DNA from: Saccharopolyspora sp. NFXS83
GTDB taxonomy: Bacteria; Actinomycetota; Actinomycetes; Mycobacteriales; Pseudonocardiaceae
Length of the DNA stretch: 64,000 nucleotides
NCBI RefSeq assembly: GCF_026241095.1
Contig: NZ_JAPFGB010000006.1
Coordinates: 1 to 64,000 of the forward strand
Direction of reading: 5' to 3'
The position numbers were made by a program, and so were the translations under genes. The notes beneath the pieces were generated by a model, which was not told where the DNA came from, made no database searches, and saw nothing but the letters and a program-made list of their open reading frames with translations. Below are positions 8,335-16,448 of this stretch, piece by piece. Each line of letters opens with the position of its first letter. Positions within the stretch are counted from its first letter, which is position 1.

Positions 8335-9060
8335 TCACTTCGGGTTGCGGGCGCGCATCCTGCTGCGTTCGACGCGCAGCGCGGCGAGCTCCTCAGGCTC
8401 GGCGATGGGCTGCAGCGGAGCCCCCACCGCCCAGCCCAGCAGCAGGTCCGCCAGCGCCGGATTGCGCGCCAGGATCGGGCCGTGCAGGTAGGTGCACACG
8501 ACGTGCCCGCGCACCACGCCCTCCGCGCGTTCGGGCCCGTTGCCGATCCCGCGGGTGACCCGCCCCAACGGCATCGACCCCGCCCCCAACCGGGTCCGGC
8601 CCAGGTGGTTCTCGAAGCCGGTGAGCATGCCGACCCCGGCGAGCAAGCAGTCCGTCGTCACCTCGCCGATCGCCCGCTCCCCCGCTGGTTCGGTGACCGC
8701 GTCGACCAGCCCGAGCCCCTCGTGACGCACTCCGTCGCCCGTGGTGAACTCCGTGCCCAGCACTTGGAGGCCACCGCAGATCCCCAGCACCGGTGCACCG
8801 CGGGCCGCGGCGCGCTGCAGGCCCGGCGACCGGGACAGCACCCGCATCGCCGCGGTCTGCGCCACGTCCTCACCGCCGCCGAGCAGGTACACGTCGCAGG
8901 AATCGGGCACCGCCGCGGAGGAGGACAGCACGGTGACCGTCTCGGACGGGATGCCCCGCCAGTGCAGCCGCCGCTCCAGCACCAGCATGTTCCCGCGATC
9001 CCCGTAGGTGCCCAGCAGGTCCGGCAGCACCAGCGCGATCCGCACGCCCTCGGCGCTCAT
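8335..9060 (-). CDS. gatD: Lipid II isoglutaminyl synthase, glutaminase subunit GatD
   Basis: 241 residues, class I (CobQ-like) glutamine amidotransferase. It supplies ammonia to MurT for amidating the alpha-carboxyl of the D-Glu in lipid II. The nucleophile is Cys95 in VLGICGGLQVLG and the catalytic His193 lies in CTYLHGPILARNP; both positions closely match the known S. aureus enzyme. The ATG overlaps the murT stop by four bases, so the two are translated together and form the GatD/MurT complex. Its stop is adjacent to the end of convergent murJ. Confidence 0.9.
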   Translation of the reverse strand: MSAEGVRIALVLPDLLGTYGDRGNMLVLERRLHWRGIPSETVTVLSSSAAVPDSCDVYLLGGGEDVAQTAAMRVLSRSPGLQRAAARGAPVLGICGGLQVLGTEFTTGDGVRHEGLGLVDAVTEPAGERAIGEVTTDCLLAGVGMLTGFENHLGRTRLGAGSMPLGRVTRGIGNGPERAEGVVRGHVVCTYLHGPILARNPALADLLLGWAVGAPLQPIAEPEELAALRVERSRMRARNPK

Positions 9061-10478
9061 CGGGCCACGCTCCGGCTCAGCAGGTCGCGGAACGCGGTGT
9101 AGTTCGCGACCACGTCCGGTTCCAGCCCGCTGCGGACCAGCGCGTCCTGCGCGGTGGCGGCCACCTCGCAGGACACCCCCGCGTACCGCAACCGCACCGC
9201 CAGATCCAATCCCCGGTCCCCCGTCACCAGCACCGACCGCCCCCGCAGCGCCTCGAAGTCCACGTCCCACAACCACGACACGTCGTAGCCGTCGGCTTCC
9301 CTGCTGTTCACCGCCAGGATCAGCGGGCGGTCGTGCCCGGAGACGAGGTCGAGCATCTCCAGCCAGCTCGCCGGGTTCTTCGCCAGCAGCAACCGCACCA
9401 CCCGGTCGTCGAGCAGCACCGTCGAGTAGCGCCCGCTGGCTTGGCGGAGGTCCGCGACGCGGCGCAGCACCTCAGCTGGATCGCAGCCGAGCTCGACCGC
9501 CGCCGCCACGGCGAACGTGGCGTTGATCCGGTTCACGTGCCCGGGAAGCGCCAGGTTCAGCTCGTGTTCCGCGCCGTCCGGCCCGATCACGCCCGTCTCG
9601 GTGACCGTCCAGTCGGCCTCCGGGCGCGTCAGTCCGCACTCGCAGCGCCAGGGCCCGTCGAGGTCGGTGATGAACGCTCCGCAGCGCGGGCAGTTCAGCG
9701 CGTCGTGCATCCACCGCGCACCGCCGGACACCCAGGTCACCGACGGGTGCCCGGCGCCGATCGAGACGATGTTCGGGTCGTCGCGGTTGGCCACCACGCG
9801 CGTCTGCGGTGCCCGTTCCAGCGCGGTGCGCAGGCTGCGCTGCACGGTGCGGATCTCGCCGACCCGGTCCATCTGGTCCCTGCTGAGGTTGAGCAGCAGG
9901 ATCACCGAGGGGGCGAACTCCGCGGTGACCTGGGCGAGGTGCAGCTCGTCGACCTCCAGCGCGGCGAACGGCGCCGAGAGGTCCGTCATCAGCGCCGCCA
10001 CGTGCCCGTCGAGCATGTTGGCGCCGGTGACGTTGCTGGTGGCCGCTCCGCGGCTGCGCAACGCATCCGCGACGAGCGCGGTCGTGGTGGTCTTGCCGTT
10101 GGTCCCGGTGATCATGACGATCCGGCGGCCGGCGGCGAGCCTGGCGAGCAGTCCGGGTTGCAGGCTCAGCGCGAGCCTGCCGCCGATCATGCCGCCGCTG
10201 CCCAGGCGCAACCGCCGCGACATGCTCGCCACGACCCGCCCGGCACCGAGCGCCAACGACGTCCGCAGCGGACTGCCTGGTGCCGGCGGCGACGGATGCG
10301 GTGGGGCGATCACTCGCCACGGCGCGATCGGTTCGGTCGACGTGGACGGGTCGGGTGACGTCGGCGGGCTGTCGGCTTCGCGAGGCCGCGGGGTCGTCAC
10401 TCCGCCCGCAGTGGCCCGTTCGCCGTCGGCCTCGCCCTGCTCCGTCGTCCGATCGCCGTCCCTTCTGGTTCCGGTCAT
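9057..10478 (-). CDS. murT: Lipid II isoglutaminyl synthase, Mur-ligase subunit MurT
   Basis: 473 residues. The Mur-ligase P-loop MITGTNGKTTT is followed by the MurT-specific zinc ribbon CPRCG....CECG and the C-terminal DUF1727 region (LLAKNPASWLEMLDL...). MurT activates the D-Glu carboxylate of lipid II with ATP; GatD delivers ammonia. The first roughly 70 residues are a Pro/Ser/Thr-rich, apparently disordered tail not expected in the family, which normally begins near LRTSLALGAGRVVASMSRRL. The ATG at 10478 is nevertheless well supported by an AAGGGGGAG ribosome site seven bases away. Confidence 0.9.
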   Translation of the reverse strand: MTGTRRDGDRTTEQGEADGERATAGGVTTPRPREADSPPTSPDPSTSTEPIAPWRVIAPPHPSPPAPGSPLRTSLALGAGRVVASMSRRLRLGSGGMIGGRLALSLQPGLLARLAAGRRIVMITGTNGKTTTTALVADALRSRGAATSNVTGANMLDGHVAALMTDLSAPFAALEVDELHLAQVTAEFAPSVILLLNLSRDQMDRVGEIRTVQRSLRTALERAPQTRVVANRDDPNIVSIGAGHPSVTWVSGGARWMHDALNCPRCGAFITDLDGPWRCECGLTRPEADWTVTETGVIGPDGAEHELNLALPGHVNRINATFAVAAAVELGCDPAEVLRRVADLRQASGRYSTVLLDDRVVRLLLAKNPASWLEMLDLVSGHDRPLILAVNSREADGYDVSWLWDVDFEALRGRSVLVTGDRGLDLAVRLRYAGVSCEVAATAQDALVRSGLEPDVVANYTAFRDLLSRSVAR

Positions 10479-10534
10479 TCGTCACTCCCCCTTGACGAAC
10501 AGCGGTGGTGCGGTGGCCGGTCGCCGGCTTCACC

Positions 10535-10729
10535 TCACTGCCGCGGGACCAGGGGGTCGGCCAGGTCCGACCTGCTCACCACCCTCGCCCGCCGCTTCGA
10601 CAGTGTGGCCCGCCGTCGGCGATACAGCGCGACGAATCCGAGCAGGCCACCGGCGGTCAAGGTCACCGCGCCGACCTCCCCGTGCGTGCTCAGCGCCTCG
10701 GCCAACACCACCTGATGCGCGGAGGACAT
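10535..10729 (-). CDS. Small single-pass membrane protein (64 aa)
   Basis: Starts at ATG 10729 with AAGGAGGTG about ten bases upstream. Sixty-four residues with one membrane helix, GAVTLTAGGLLGFVALY, followed by a strongly basic tail RRRRATLSKRRARVVSR, predicting an N-out/C-in topology. It lies 56 bases upstream of murT on the same strand, so it may be the first gene of a murT-gatD operon. No family recognised. Confidence 0.5.
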   Translation of the reverse strand: MSSAHQVVLAEALSTHGEVGAVTLTAGGLLGFVALYRRRRATLSKRRARVVSRSDLADPLVPRQ

Positions 10730-10929
10730 GACTGCGAAGCACCTCCTTCCCCGGGTCGGCTGAGTTCGATGCCAGGTGACCCCCCATCGTCCGAGTCCGG
10801 CGGTCACGGACCGGGTCGGACATGCCGGGGCGTCACCCGGCCGAGCTGCGCGTTCCGGTCGTCCGTGGTGATCGCGGGCGGCTGCGCTCATCCGGCGATC
10901 AGGAGTCGAACCTCACTAGGCTCGAAGTC

Positions 10930-10956
10930 GCGTCCGGTGCCGAGACCACCGGACGC
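10930..10956 (+). promoter_or_regulatory. Hairpin in leader of the 35-aa ORF
   Basis: GCGTCCGGTG and CACCGGACGC pair perfectly (10 bp) around a seven-base loop. A -10-like TAGGCT (10917-10922) ends seven bases before it, so a transcript from that site would begin with this hairpin. No recognisable -35. Confidence 0.35.
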
Positions 10957-11024
10957 GGTGCCCGCGGCGTGGATGCGACCGAGTCCGCCGGTGCTTCCTC
11001 CGAGGCCCTTCCGGGAGTTCTGCG

Positions 11025-11132
11025 ATGGCCCAGTACCTGGTGCTGTTCCTGTTGGGCGCGGTGGCGCTGGCAGGCGTCTGGTGGACGGTGTGGGACGTCC
11101 GATCCGACCTGCGCCGCAGGCGGCTGAAGTAG
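11025..11132 (+). CDS. Tiny membrane peptide (35 aa)
   Basis: ATG 11025 with CGGGAG eight bases upstream. The 35 residues are MAQYLVLFLLGAVALAGVWW plus TVWDVRSDLRRRRLK: one hydrophobic helix then a basic tail. Only two of the codons end in A or T, as expected for a real gene here. Too short for most gene callers. It is divergent from the 64-residue membrane protein, and the similar architecture suggests related envelope roles (inference). Confidence 0.45.
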   Translation: MAQYLVLFLLGAVALAGVWWTVWDVRSDLRRRRLK

Positions 11133-11180
11133 GGCCCCCTCCGCGCTCGCAGCGAGTTCTTTCGTTGTGTTTGCAGGGCG

Positions 11181-11201
11181 TTAATTTCATTCGACACTGA
11201 A
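11181..11201 (+). repeat. 21-bp AT-rich motif, copy 1
   Basis: TTAATTTCATT followed by CGACACTGAA; 20 of 21 bases match the sequence at 44523-44543. It lies between the ends of two convergent genes. A CGCT-CGC-AGCG mini-hairpin lies 26 bases before it. In this copy TTCATTC and GAATGAA form an inverted repeat with a six-base loop (11186-11205). Confidence 0.6.
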
Positions 11202-11262
11202 TGAATCGTGACTGTAGAGAAATTACGGCGAGCTCGGTGGCGGGGAAGACGCCTGTGGAGGG

Positions 11263-13611
11263 CTACTCCGTGTGGAGGCCTTCAGAACTCATGGCGCGGG
11301 ACAACGCGGGAGCGGTCAGCGCGGTCACGACCAGCACGGACACCGCGGCGAAGCTCAGCACCACGCCCATCCCCGCCAGGTCGAACACCGGGTAGTTCTC
11401 GAACAGCGTCACGATGAGCAACGTCCCCAGCCCCAGCCCGATCGGCACCGCGAGCACCGCCGTGAGCAGCATCGGCACCGCGTTCTGCAGGAACGCCGAC
11501 CACACGAGGGTGCTGCGCCGCGCGCCGACCGCCCCGAGCACCGCCATCGGCCGGGTCCGCTCCTGGATCTGCTCGATCGCGGTGACCAGCAGGCTGCAGC
11601 CGATGAGGGAGAAGGTCACCAGCGCCCCGAGCAGCAACGCGTACTTGACCGCGCGGACCTGCTGCACGGTGTCTTCCCGGTTCTGGACGTCGGAGGTGGA
11701 GAAGACCGAGCCGCTGCTCAGGTTCGCGGCCACCACGTTGCGCACCGATTCCAGCAGCTCCGGTGAGACCGCCTCATCGACCTCGACGTCCATCCACACC
11801 GAGCGCATCTCCATCGGGATGCCGGTGGCCGCGCCGGGCGTCAGGACCAGCTCCGAGTTCTGCAGCTCGTCGGTGATCACCTCGATGTCCTGCACCGGCG
11901 GGATCACCCAGGCCACCGTGCCGGCGCCGTTGGCGTTGGAGCCGCGGCCCGAGATCTCCCACAGCTGGCCCTCCCGCATCGGCGGATCAGCCGGAGCTTC
12001 GGCGTCGGTCTCCCCCCGCCCGTCCTCGGTGCGGTAGGCGGTCCCGTCCGCGCAGCCCCCGACCTGGGCCGACCTGGTGATCGTGTCGCAGTCCACGATC
12101 ATCACGGAACGCGACGCGTCGTCCGATCCTCTCGACAGGCTCGCGGAGTGCCCGCCGTGCGCGGCCCGCACGCCGGGCAGGGACCTGATCTCGGCGAGGG
12201 AGGCCGTGAGCCCGTCCCGGCCGCTCAGATCCTCGCTGGCCGACACGTTGATCCCAGGTTCCCGCACCGTCGCGCGGTCGTCGTACATCGCCGCCTCAAT
12301 CGAGGCCACCAAGGTCTGAAGGCCGATCACGCCGGTGAGCACCACGGCGATGGCGCTCACCGAACGGGCGGCGGTGCCGCTGGTGAAGTGCAGCCTGCGC
12401 AGCGCGAGCTGCCACGCCACCGGTCCTCCGCGCGACAGGCGGGCCAGTGCGTCCACGGTCCACGGCAGCAGCAGCGGGACGGACACGAGGACAAGCGTGA
12501 TCGAACCGATCAGCACGTACGCGAACAGGCCGTCCTGGCTCCACCGCACCGCAGCGGTCAGGACGATTCCCGCCACGCCGAGGACCAGCGGCACGCACCG
12601 CACCCACAGCCGCCGACGCGCCGGCATGCCGTGGCGGACCCAGCGCAGCGGGTCCCGGACCGCTCCGCGCAGCGACGACAACGCGATGATCACCGTCATC
12701 GCCGGTACCCCGGCGGTGATCAAGATGGCGAGCCACCACACCGGAGCGAAGTCGGCGACGGCGACCAGGTCCGCGACGACCTCCAGGTTCCCGGCGACCG
12801 CACGACAGGTCAAGAACATCGCCCATCCCGCGACGACCCCGGCGAGCGCCCCTACGAGGCTTTCCCCCGACGCGATCCGGCGCACCTGCCGAGCACCGGC
12901 ACCCACCAACCGGAGGGCGGCGAGCCGCCGCTGCCGGGCGGCTTCCGCGAGGCGGGCCGTGCTCACCACGAACACGATCACCGGCAGCAGCAGGACGCAG
13001 ATACCCATCAGCCACATCAGCCAGGCGTCCTGCGAGATGGTGCGGGTGTTGCTGTTCTCCCCGAAGCGCTCGTCGACGCGGTAAGTGGCGTTCCACTCGG
13101 TCAGGTCGGCGGTGCCCGCGTAGTAGTACAGCTCGCCGGGAGCCAGCAGGCCCGCGTCGCCGATGTGGCCGACGATGCGTCCGTCCAGCCGCTGCCGCAG
13201 CAGTTCGGAATCGGGTTGGGCGAGCAGCTCCCCGAGGGCCGGGGACACCACCAGCTCGCCGGGCCCGGGTAAGCGGTGCAGCCCCGCGGGCACCGGTGCG
13301 TCCGGCCGCTGCGCCTGCACCCGCATGCCTCGGATGCGCTCGTCGCGGAACGAGGTCGACCCGTCCGCGCCCAGCACCGCGGCGGGGATCTCAGTGGTCG
13401 CGCTGCTGGTGGACTGCATCTCGCGTCCAACGGACCGGGCGTTCCTGCCGTCGAGCCACGTCGGCAGCGCCGCGCTCGCCAGCAGGACGGCGACGCCGAC
13501 GCCGACGCCGACGGTCATCAGCGCGAGGCGCCCCCAGGGGGTGTGGCGATCGCCGATGGCGAGCCGGACTCCGAGCACGAGGTCGGTGGCCCAGGTGCGC
13601 AGCCTGCTCAT
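11263..13611 (-). CDS. ABC transporter permease (FtsX/MacB type)
   Basis: 782 residues. A first membrane helix (LALMTVGVGVGVAVLLASAAL) precedes a large extracytoplasmic domain. A block of three to four helices around residues 250-400 follows, then a second helix at AIAVVLTGVIGLQTLVASIEAA, a second outside domain, and a final FtsX domain (YALLLGALVTFSLIGCSLLVTAIEQIQERTRPMAVLGAVGA). This duplicated FtsX layout is typical of actinomycete lipoprotein/antibiotic-type exporters. Its ATG overlaps the ATPase stop (ATGA). The cargo is unknown, and no two-component system is adjacent. Confidence 0.85.
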   Translation of the reverse strand: MSRLRTWATDLVLGVRLAIGDRHTPWGRLALMTVGVGVGVAVLLASAALPTWLDGRNARSVGREMQSTSSATTEIPAAVLGADGSTSFRDERIRGMRVQAQRPDAPVPAGLHRLPGPGELVVSPALGELLAQPDSELLRQRLDGRIVGHIGDAGLLAPGELYYYAGTADLTEWNATYRVDERFGENSNTRTISQDAWLMWLMGICVLLLPVIVFVVSTARLAEAARQRRLAALRLVGAGARQVRRIASGESLVGALAGVVAGWAMFLTCRAVAGNLEVVADLVAVADFAPVWWLAILITAGVPAMTVIIALSSLRGAVRDPLRWVRHGMPARRRLWVRCVPLVLGVAGIVLTAAVRWSQDGLFAYVLIGSITLVLVSVPLLLPWTVDALARLSRGGPVAWQLALRRLHFTSGTAARSVSAIAVVLTGVIGLQTLVASIEAAMYDDRATVREPGINVSASEDLSGRDGLTASLAEIRSLPGVRAAHGGHSASLSRGSDDASRSVMIVDCDTITRSAQVGGCADGTAYRTEDGRGETDAEAPADPPMREGQLWEISGRGSNANGAGTVAWVIPPVQDIEVITDELQNSELVLTPGAATGIPMEMRSVWMDVEVDEAVSPELLESVRNVVAANLSSGSVFSTSDVQNREDTVQQVRAVKYALLLGALVTFSLIGCSLLVTAIEQIQERTRPMAVLGAVGARRSTLVWSAFLQNAVPMLLTAVLAVPIGLGLGTLLIVTLFENYPVFDLAGMGVVLSFAAVSVLVVTALTAPALSRAMSSEGLHTE

Positions 13612-14309
13612 CGTGCGGTCTCCTCCAGCAGCGTCCGGCCATCGCGGATCACGACCTCCCGGTCGGCGTAGGAGGCGACGCTCGGTTCGTGGGTCACCAG
13701 GACCACGGCGCTGCCCGATTCGGCGGCGGTCTCCGCGAGCAGCCGCATCACCTGCTCGCCCCCGACGGAGTCGAGCGCGCCCGTCGGCTCGTCGGCGAAG
13801 ATCACCGCTGGGTCGGCCACCAAGGCGCGGGCCAGCGCGGCGCGCTGGCCCTGCCCGCCGGAGATCTCGCCGGGGCGCTTGTCGGATTGTCCGGCCACGT
13901 CGAGCTTCTCCGCCCATTCGCGGGCGCGGGCCTCCGCCTTGCGGCGGGCGACGCCGTTGAGCCGCAGCGGCAGCGCGATGTTCTCCAGCACGCTCAGTTC
14001 GGGGACGAGCTGGCCGAACTGGAAGACGAAGCCGAATTCGCTGCGCCGCAGCGCGCTGCGCTCGTCGTCGGTCATCGCGGTGACGTCCCGGCCGCGGAAG
14101 CGGACCGTGCCCGACTCGGGGGCGACCACTCCGGCCAGGCAGTGCAGCAACGTCGACTTCCCGGAGCCGGACGAGCCGACGACGGCGACGACCTCACCCG
14201 CGTCGATCGCGAGCTGGGCTCCGCGCAGCGCTGGGGTGGGCCCGAAAGAGCAGACCAGGTCGGTGCCGGTGAGCATCGATTCGGTCCCGGACCTCGACGC
14301 GGCGGTCAT
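13608..14309 (-). CDS. ABC transporter ATP-binding protein
   Basis: 233 residues, MacB/LolD-like. Walker A is GSSGSGKST, the signature is ISGGQGQRAALARAL, Walker B is AVIFADEPTGALD, and the switch His is in LVTHEPS. It powers the permease encoded immediately downstream with a four-base overlap. The ATG has GAGGAG six bases upstream. Confidence 0.92.
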   Translation of the reverse strand: MTAASRSGTESMLTGTDLVCSFGPTPALRGAQLAIDAGEVVAVVGSSGSGKSTLLHCLAGVVAPESGTVRFRGRDVTAMTDDERSALRRSEFGFVFQFGQLVPELSVLENIALPLRLNGVARRKAEARAREWAEKLDVAGQSDKRPGEISGGQGQRAALARALVADPAVIFADEPTGALDSVGGEQVMRLLAETAAESGSAVVLVTHEPSVASYADREVVIRDGRTLLEETAR

Positions 14310-14607
14310 GATGATTCTCCTCGTGCGAACTGACGTGTCGGGCCTGCCGCCGATCGAGGACGCTCATGTCCGGCGCGCGGTCGAGTGGGCAGGCCACGCG
14401 GGACGCCTCACGCTACGACGGTGTCCACAACGCCACGGCAGGCACCGGGTAGCGAGAGGGTTTTCCCTTGACGGTGAGCGATCCGGATACCGCTCGGCCA
14501 GGGCCGGCGGTCTCGGGACCAGGCGTGGCCGGTCAACGAGCTCCGGCCGATCAAGCATGGGCGAACCCTACACGGCGGGCCGGTGCGGTCCGGGCGGTTT
14601 CGGAAGA
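14310..14607. other. Gap between ABC operon start and nrfD stop
   Basis: 298 bases without a credible gene. It must contain the ABC operon promoter on the minus strand and the 3' end of the formate dehydrogenase message. I find no strong hairpin or paired -35/-10. Confidence 0.4.
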
Positions 14608-15534
14608 TCACCCGGACTCGGTGCGGGAGAGCCGGTCCCGCTGCGGGACGACCGTGTACTTCGGGTCCCGCGCCGAGACGCGGCCGGCTTCGAAGATGCC
14701 GTAGCGGGTGGCGGCCCCGGCGACTCCCAGGCACAGTCCCGCGACCGCCGCGACCCGCCGGTCCCGGCCCGCCACCGCGGTCGCCGCCGCTCCCGCGAAG
14801 GTCAACGCCTTCGCCGCCCGCAGCACCTTGCCCGGCGTGCCCGTGCGGTAGGCCTCGGCGACGAGCCCGAGGTCGCGGAGCATGAGTTCCTCCGCGCCCA
14901 GTTCCAGCGCCGCACCCGCGACCGCCATGCGCCGCGCGGGGCCCGCTTCGCCGACGGGGACGCTCAGCAGCGCGATGCCGCCCGCGGTGGACACGGCGCT
15001 GCCCGCGAACACGAACGGCAGTTCCCGATGCACCTCGTGCCAGCCGGGCACGGCGGTGTCGGCGAGCAGCACCGCCGTGTAGGTCGTCATCGCGGGCGCG
15101 ACCAGACCCGAGACCAGCCCGCTGAGCCTGCCGAGCCCGGGCAGCAGCCCGGTGACCTCGCTGGCGGCGGCGGCAGCGGCCACCCCGGAGAACGGCGCGA
15201 GGATCCAGGAGCCGACGCTCAGCGGCGAGGTCGGTTTGAACACCCGCAGCATGTGCAGGAACCGGGCGGGCCTGCCCAGGTCGTGGATGAGCGCGACGAC
15301 GCTGGCCCCCGCTCCGGTCGCCGCGGCCAGCCGCCCGGCCGCGCGGAGCCGAGGCCGCCCCGTCAGGTCGGCCAGCGCCGCCATGGTGGCGGAGGCTCCG
15401 GCCAGGCCGCCGAGGAACAGGTAGGCGGGGACGTCCGGCACCTTCCACGTCGGGGTCTTGATGATCTGGCGGCCGTAGTACGAGCGGAACTCGGCGTCCG
15501 GGACGATCGATTCGCCGCCGCGGCGCCTGCCCAT
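14608..15534 (-). CDS. nrfD: NrfD-like membrane anchor of formate dehydrogenase
   Basis: 308 residues, polytopic membrane protein of the NrfD/PsrC family that links an FeS subunit to the quinone pool. The conserved motifs TPTWKVPDVPAYLFLGGLAGASA, HDLGRPARFLHMLRVFKPTSPLSVGSWIL and PAMTTYTAVLLADTAVPGWHE are all present. About eight membrane helices. Its ATG overlaps the fdhB stop (ATGA), making it the third gene of fdhA-fdhB-nrfD. It replaces the cytochrome b subunit of enterobacterial formate dehydrogenase-N. Confidence 0.88.
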   Translation of the reverse strand: MGRRRGGESIVPDAEFRSYYGRQIIKTPTWKVPDVPAYLFLGGLAGASATMAALADLTGRPRLRAAGRLAAATGAGASVVALIHDLGRPARFLHMLRVFKPTSPLSVGSWILAPFSGVAAAAAASEVTGLLPGLGRLSGLVSGLVAPAMTTYTAVLLADTAVPGWHEVHRELPFVFAGSAVSTAGGIALLSVPVGEAGPARRMAVAGAALELGAEELMLRDLGLVAEAYRTGTPGKVLRAAKALTFAGAAATAVAGRDRRVAAVAGLCLGVAGAATRYGIFEAGRVSARDPKYTVVPQRDRLSRTESG

Positions 15535-16448
15535 CACCGGCGCCTTCCGACGAAGCAGGCCGCGATGACGGCCGCAGCAGCACCGGCGGCGGCCCCGGCG
15601 TGGCGCCACATCGACGGCAGGTCCCGGGTGGTCACCACCGGGTCCGGCGGCAGGCCGTACACCTCGGGTTCGTCGAGCAGCAGGAAGAAGGCGCCATCTC
15701 CCCCGACGCCGTCCTCCGGTTCGTGTCCGTAGAGCCGCGCGCCGGTCTCGCCGCGTTCGTGCAGCTCGTCGACGCGCAGCGCGGCGCGTTCGCGGAGCTC
15801 GTCGAGCGGCCCGAACTGGATGGACTCGGTCGGGCACGCCGTGGCGCAGGCCGGGGCGAGTCCGGCGCCGAGCCGGTCCTGGCACATCGTGCACTTGAAC
15901 GCGCCGCCGTCGCCGGGCCGGATGTCGATCACCCCGTAGGGGCAGGCGGGCACGCAGTAGCCGCAACCGTTGCAGATGTCGTCCTGGACGAACACGGTGC
16001 CGTGCTCGGTGCGGATCAACGCACCGGTCGGGCAGACGTCGAGGCAGGCGGCGTGGGTGCAGTGCTTGCACACGTCCGACGACATCAGCCACCGCACGCC
16101 GCCTGCCTCGTGCGCGGCGTCCTCGCCGGGCGGTGCCATGCCGGGCAGGCCGAGGTCGGTGGTGGTCACCTCCTGCTCGACGAACGCCACGTGCCGCCAG
16201 GTGCTCGCGCCGAGGTCCCCGGTGTTGTCGTAGGACATGCCGGTGAGCTCCAGGCCGTCCTCGGGCAGCAGGTTCCACTCCTTGCACGCGACCTCGCACG
16301 CCTTGCAGCCGATGCACACGCTGGTGTCGGTGAAGAATCCGACGCGCTCGGGGTGGTCGGCGTACCCGGCGTCGGCGGCGGGGTCGGCCAGCGGGCCGCT
16401 GAGGCGGTGCTGCTCGGTCCGGTCGGCCACGCGTCGCTCCCTTCTCAT
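15534..16448 (-). CDS. fdhB: Formate dehydrogenase iron-sulfur subunit
   Basis: 304 residues. Four ferredoxin-type cysteine clusters are seen: CIGCKACEVACKEW, CKHCTHAACLDVCPTGAL, CNGCGYCVPACPYGV and CTMCQDRL...CATACP. They suggest four [4Fe-4S] centres passing electrons from FdhA to NrfD. A hydrophobic C-terminal helix (WRHAGAAAGAAAAVIAACFVG) probably anchors it to the membrane. It overlaps fdhA upstream and nrfD downstream by four bases each. Confidence 0.9.
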   Translation of the reverse strand: MRRERRVADRTEQHRLSGPLADPAADAGYADHPERVGFFTDTSVCIGCKACEVACKEWNLLPEDGLELTGMSYDNTGDLGASTWRHVAFVEQEVTTTDLGLPGMAPPGEDAAHEAGGVRWLMSSDVCKHCTHAACLDVCPTGALIRTEHGTVFVQDDICNGCGYCVPACPYGVIDIRPGDGGAFKCTMCQDRLGAGLAPACATACPTESIQFGPLDELRERAALRVDELHERGETGARLYGHEPEDGVGGDGAFFLLLDEPEVYGLPPDPVVTTRDLPSMWRHAGAAAGAAAAVIAACFVGRRR

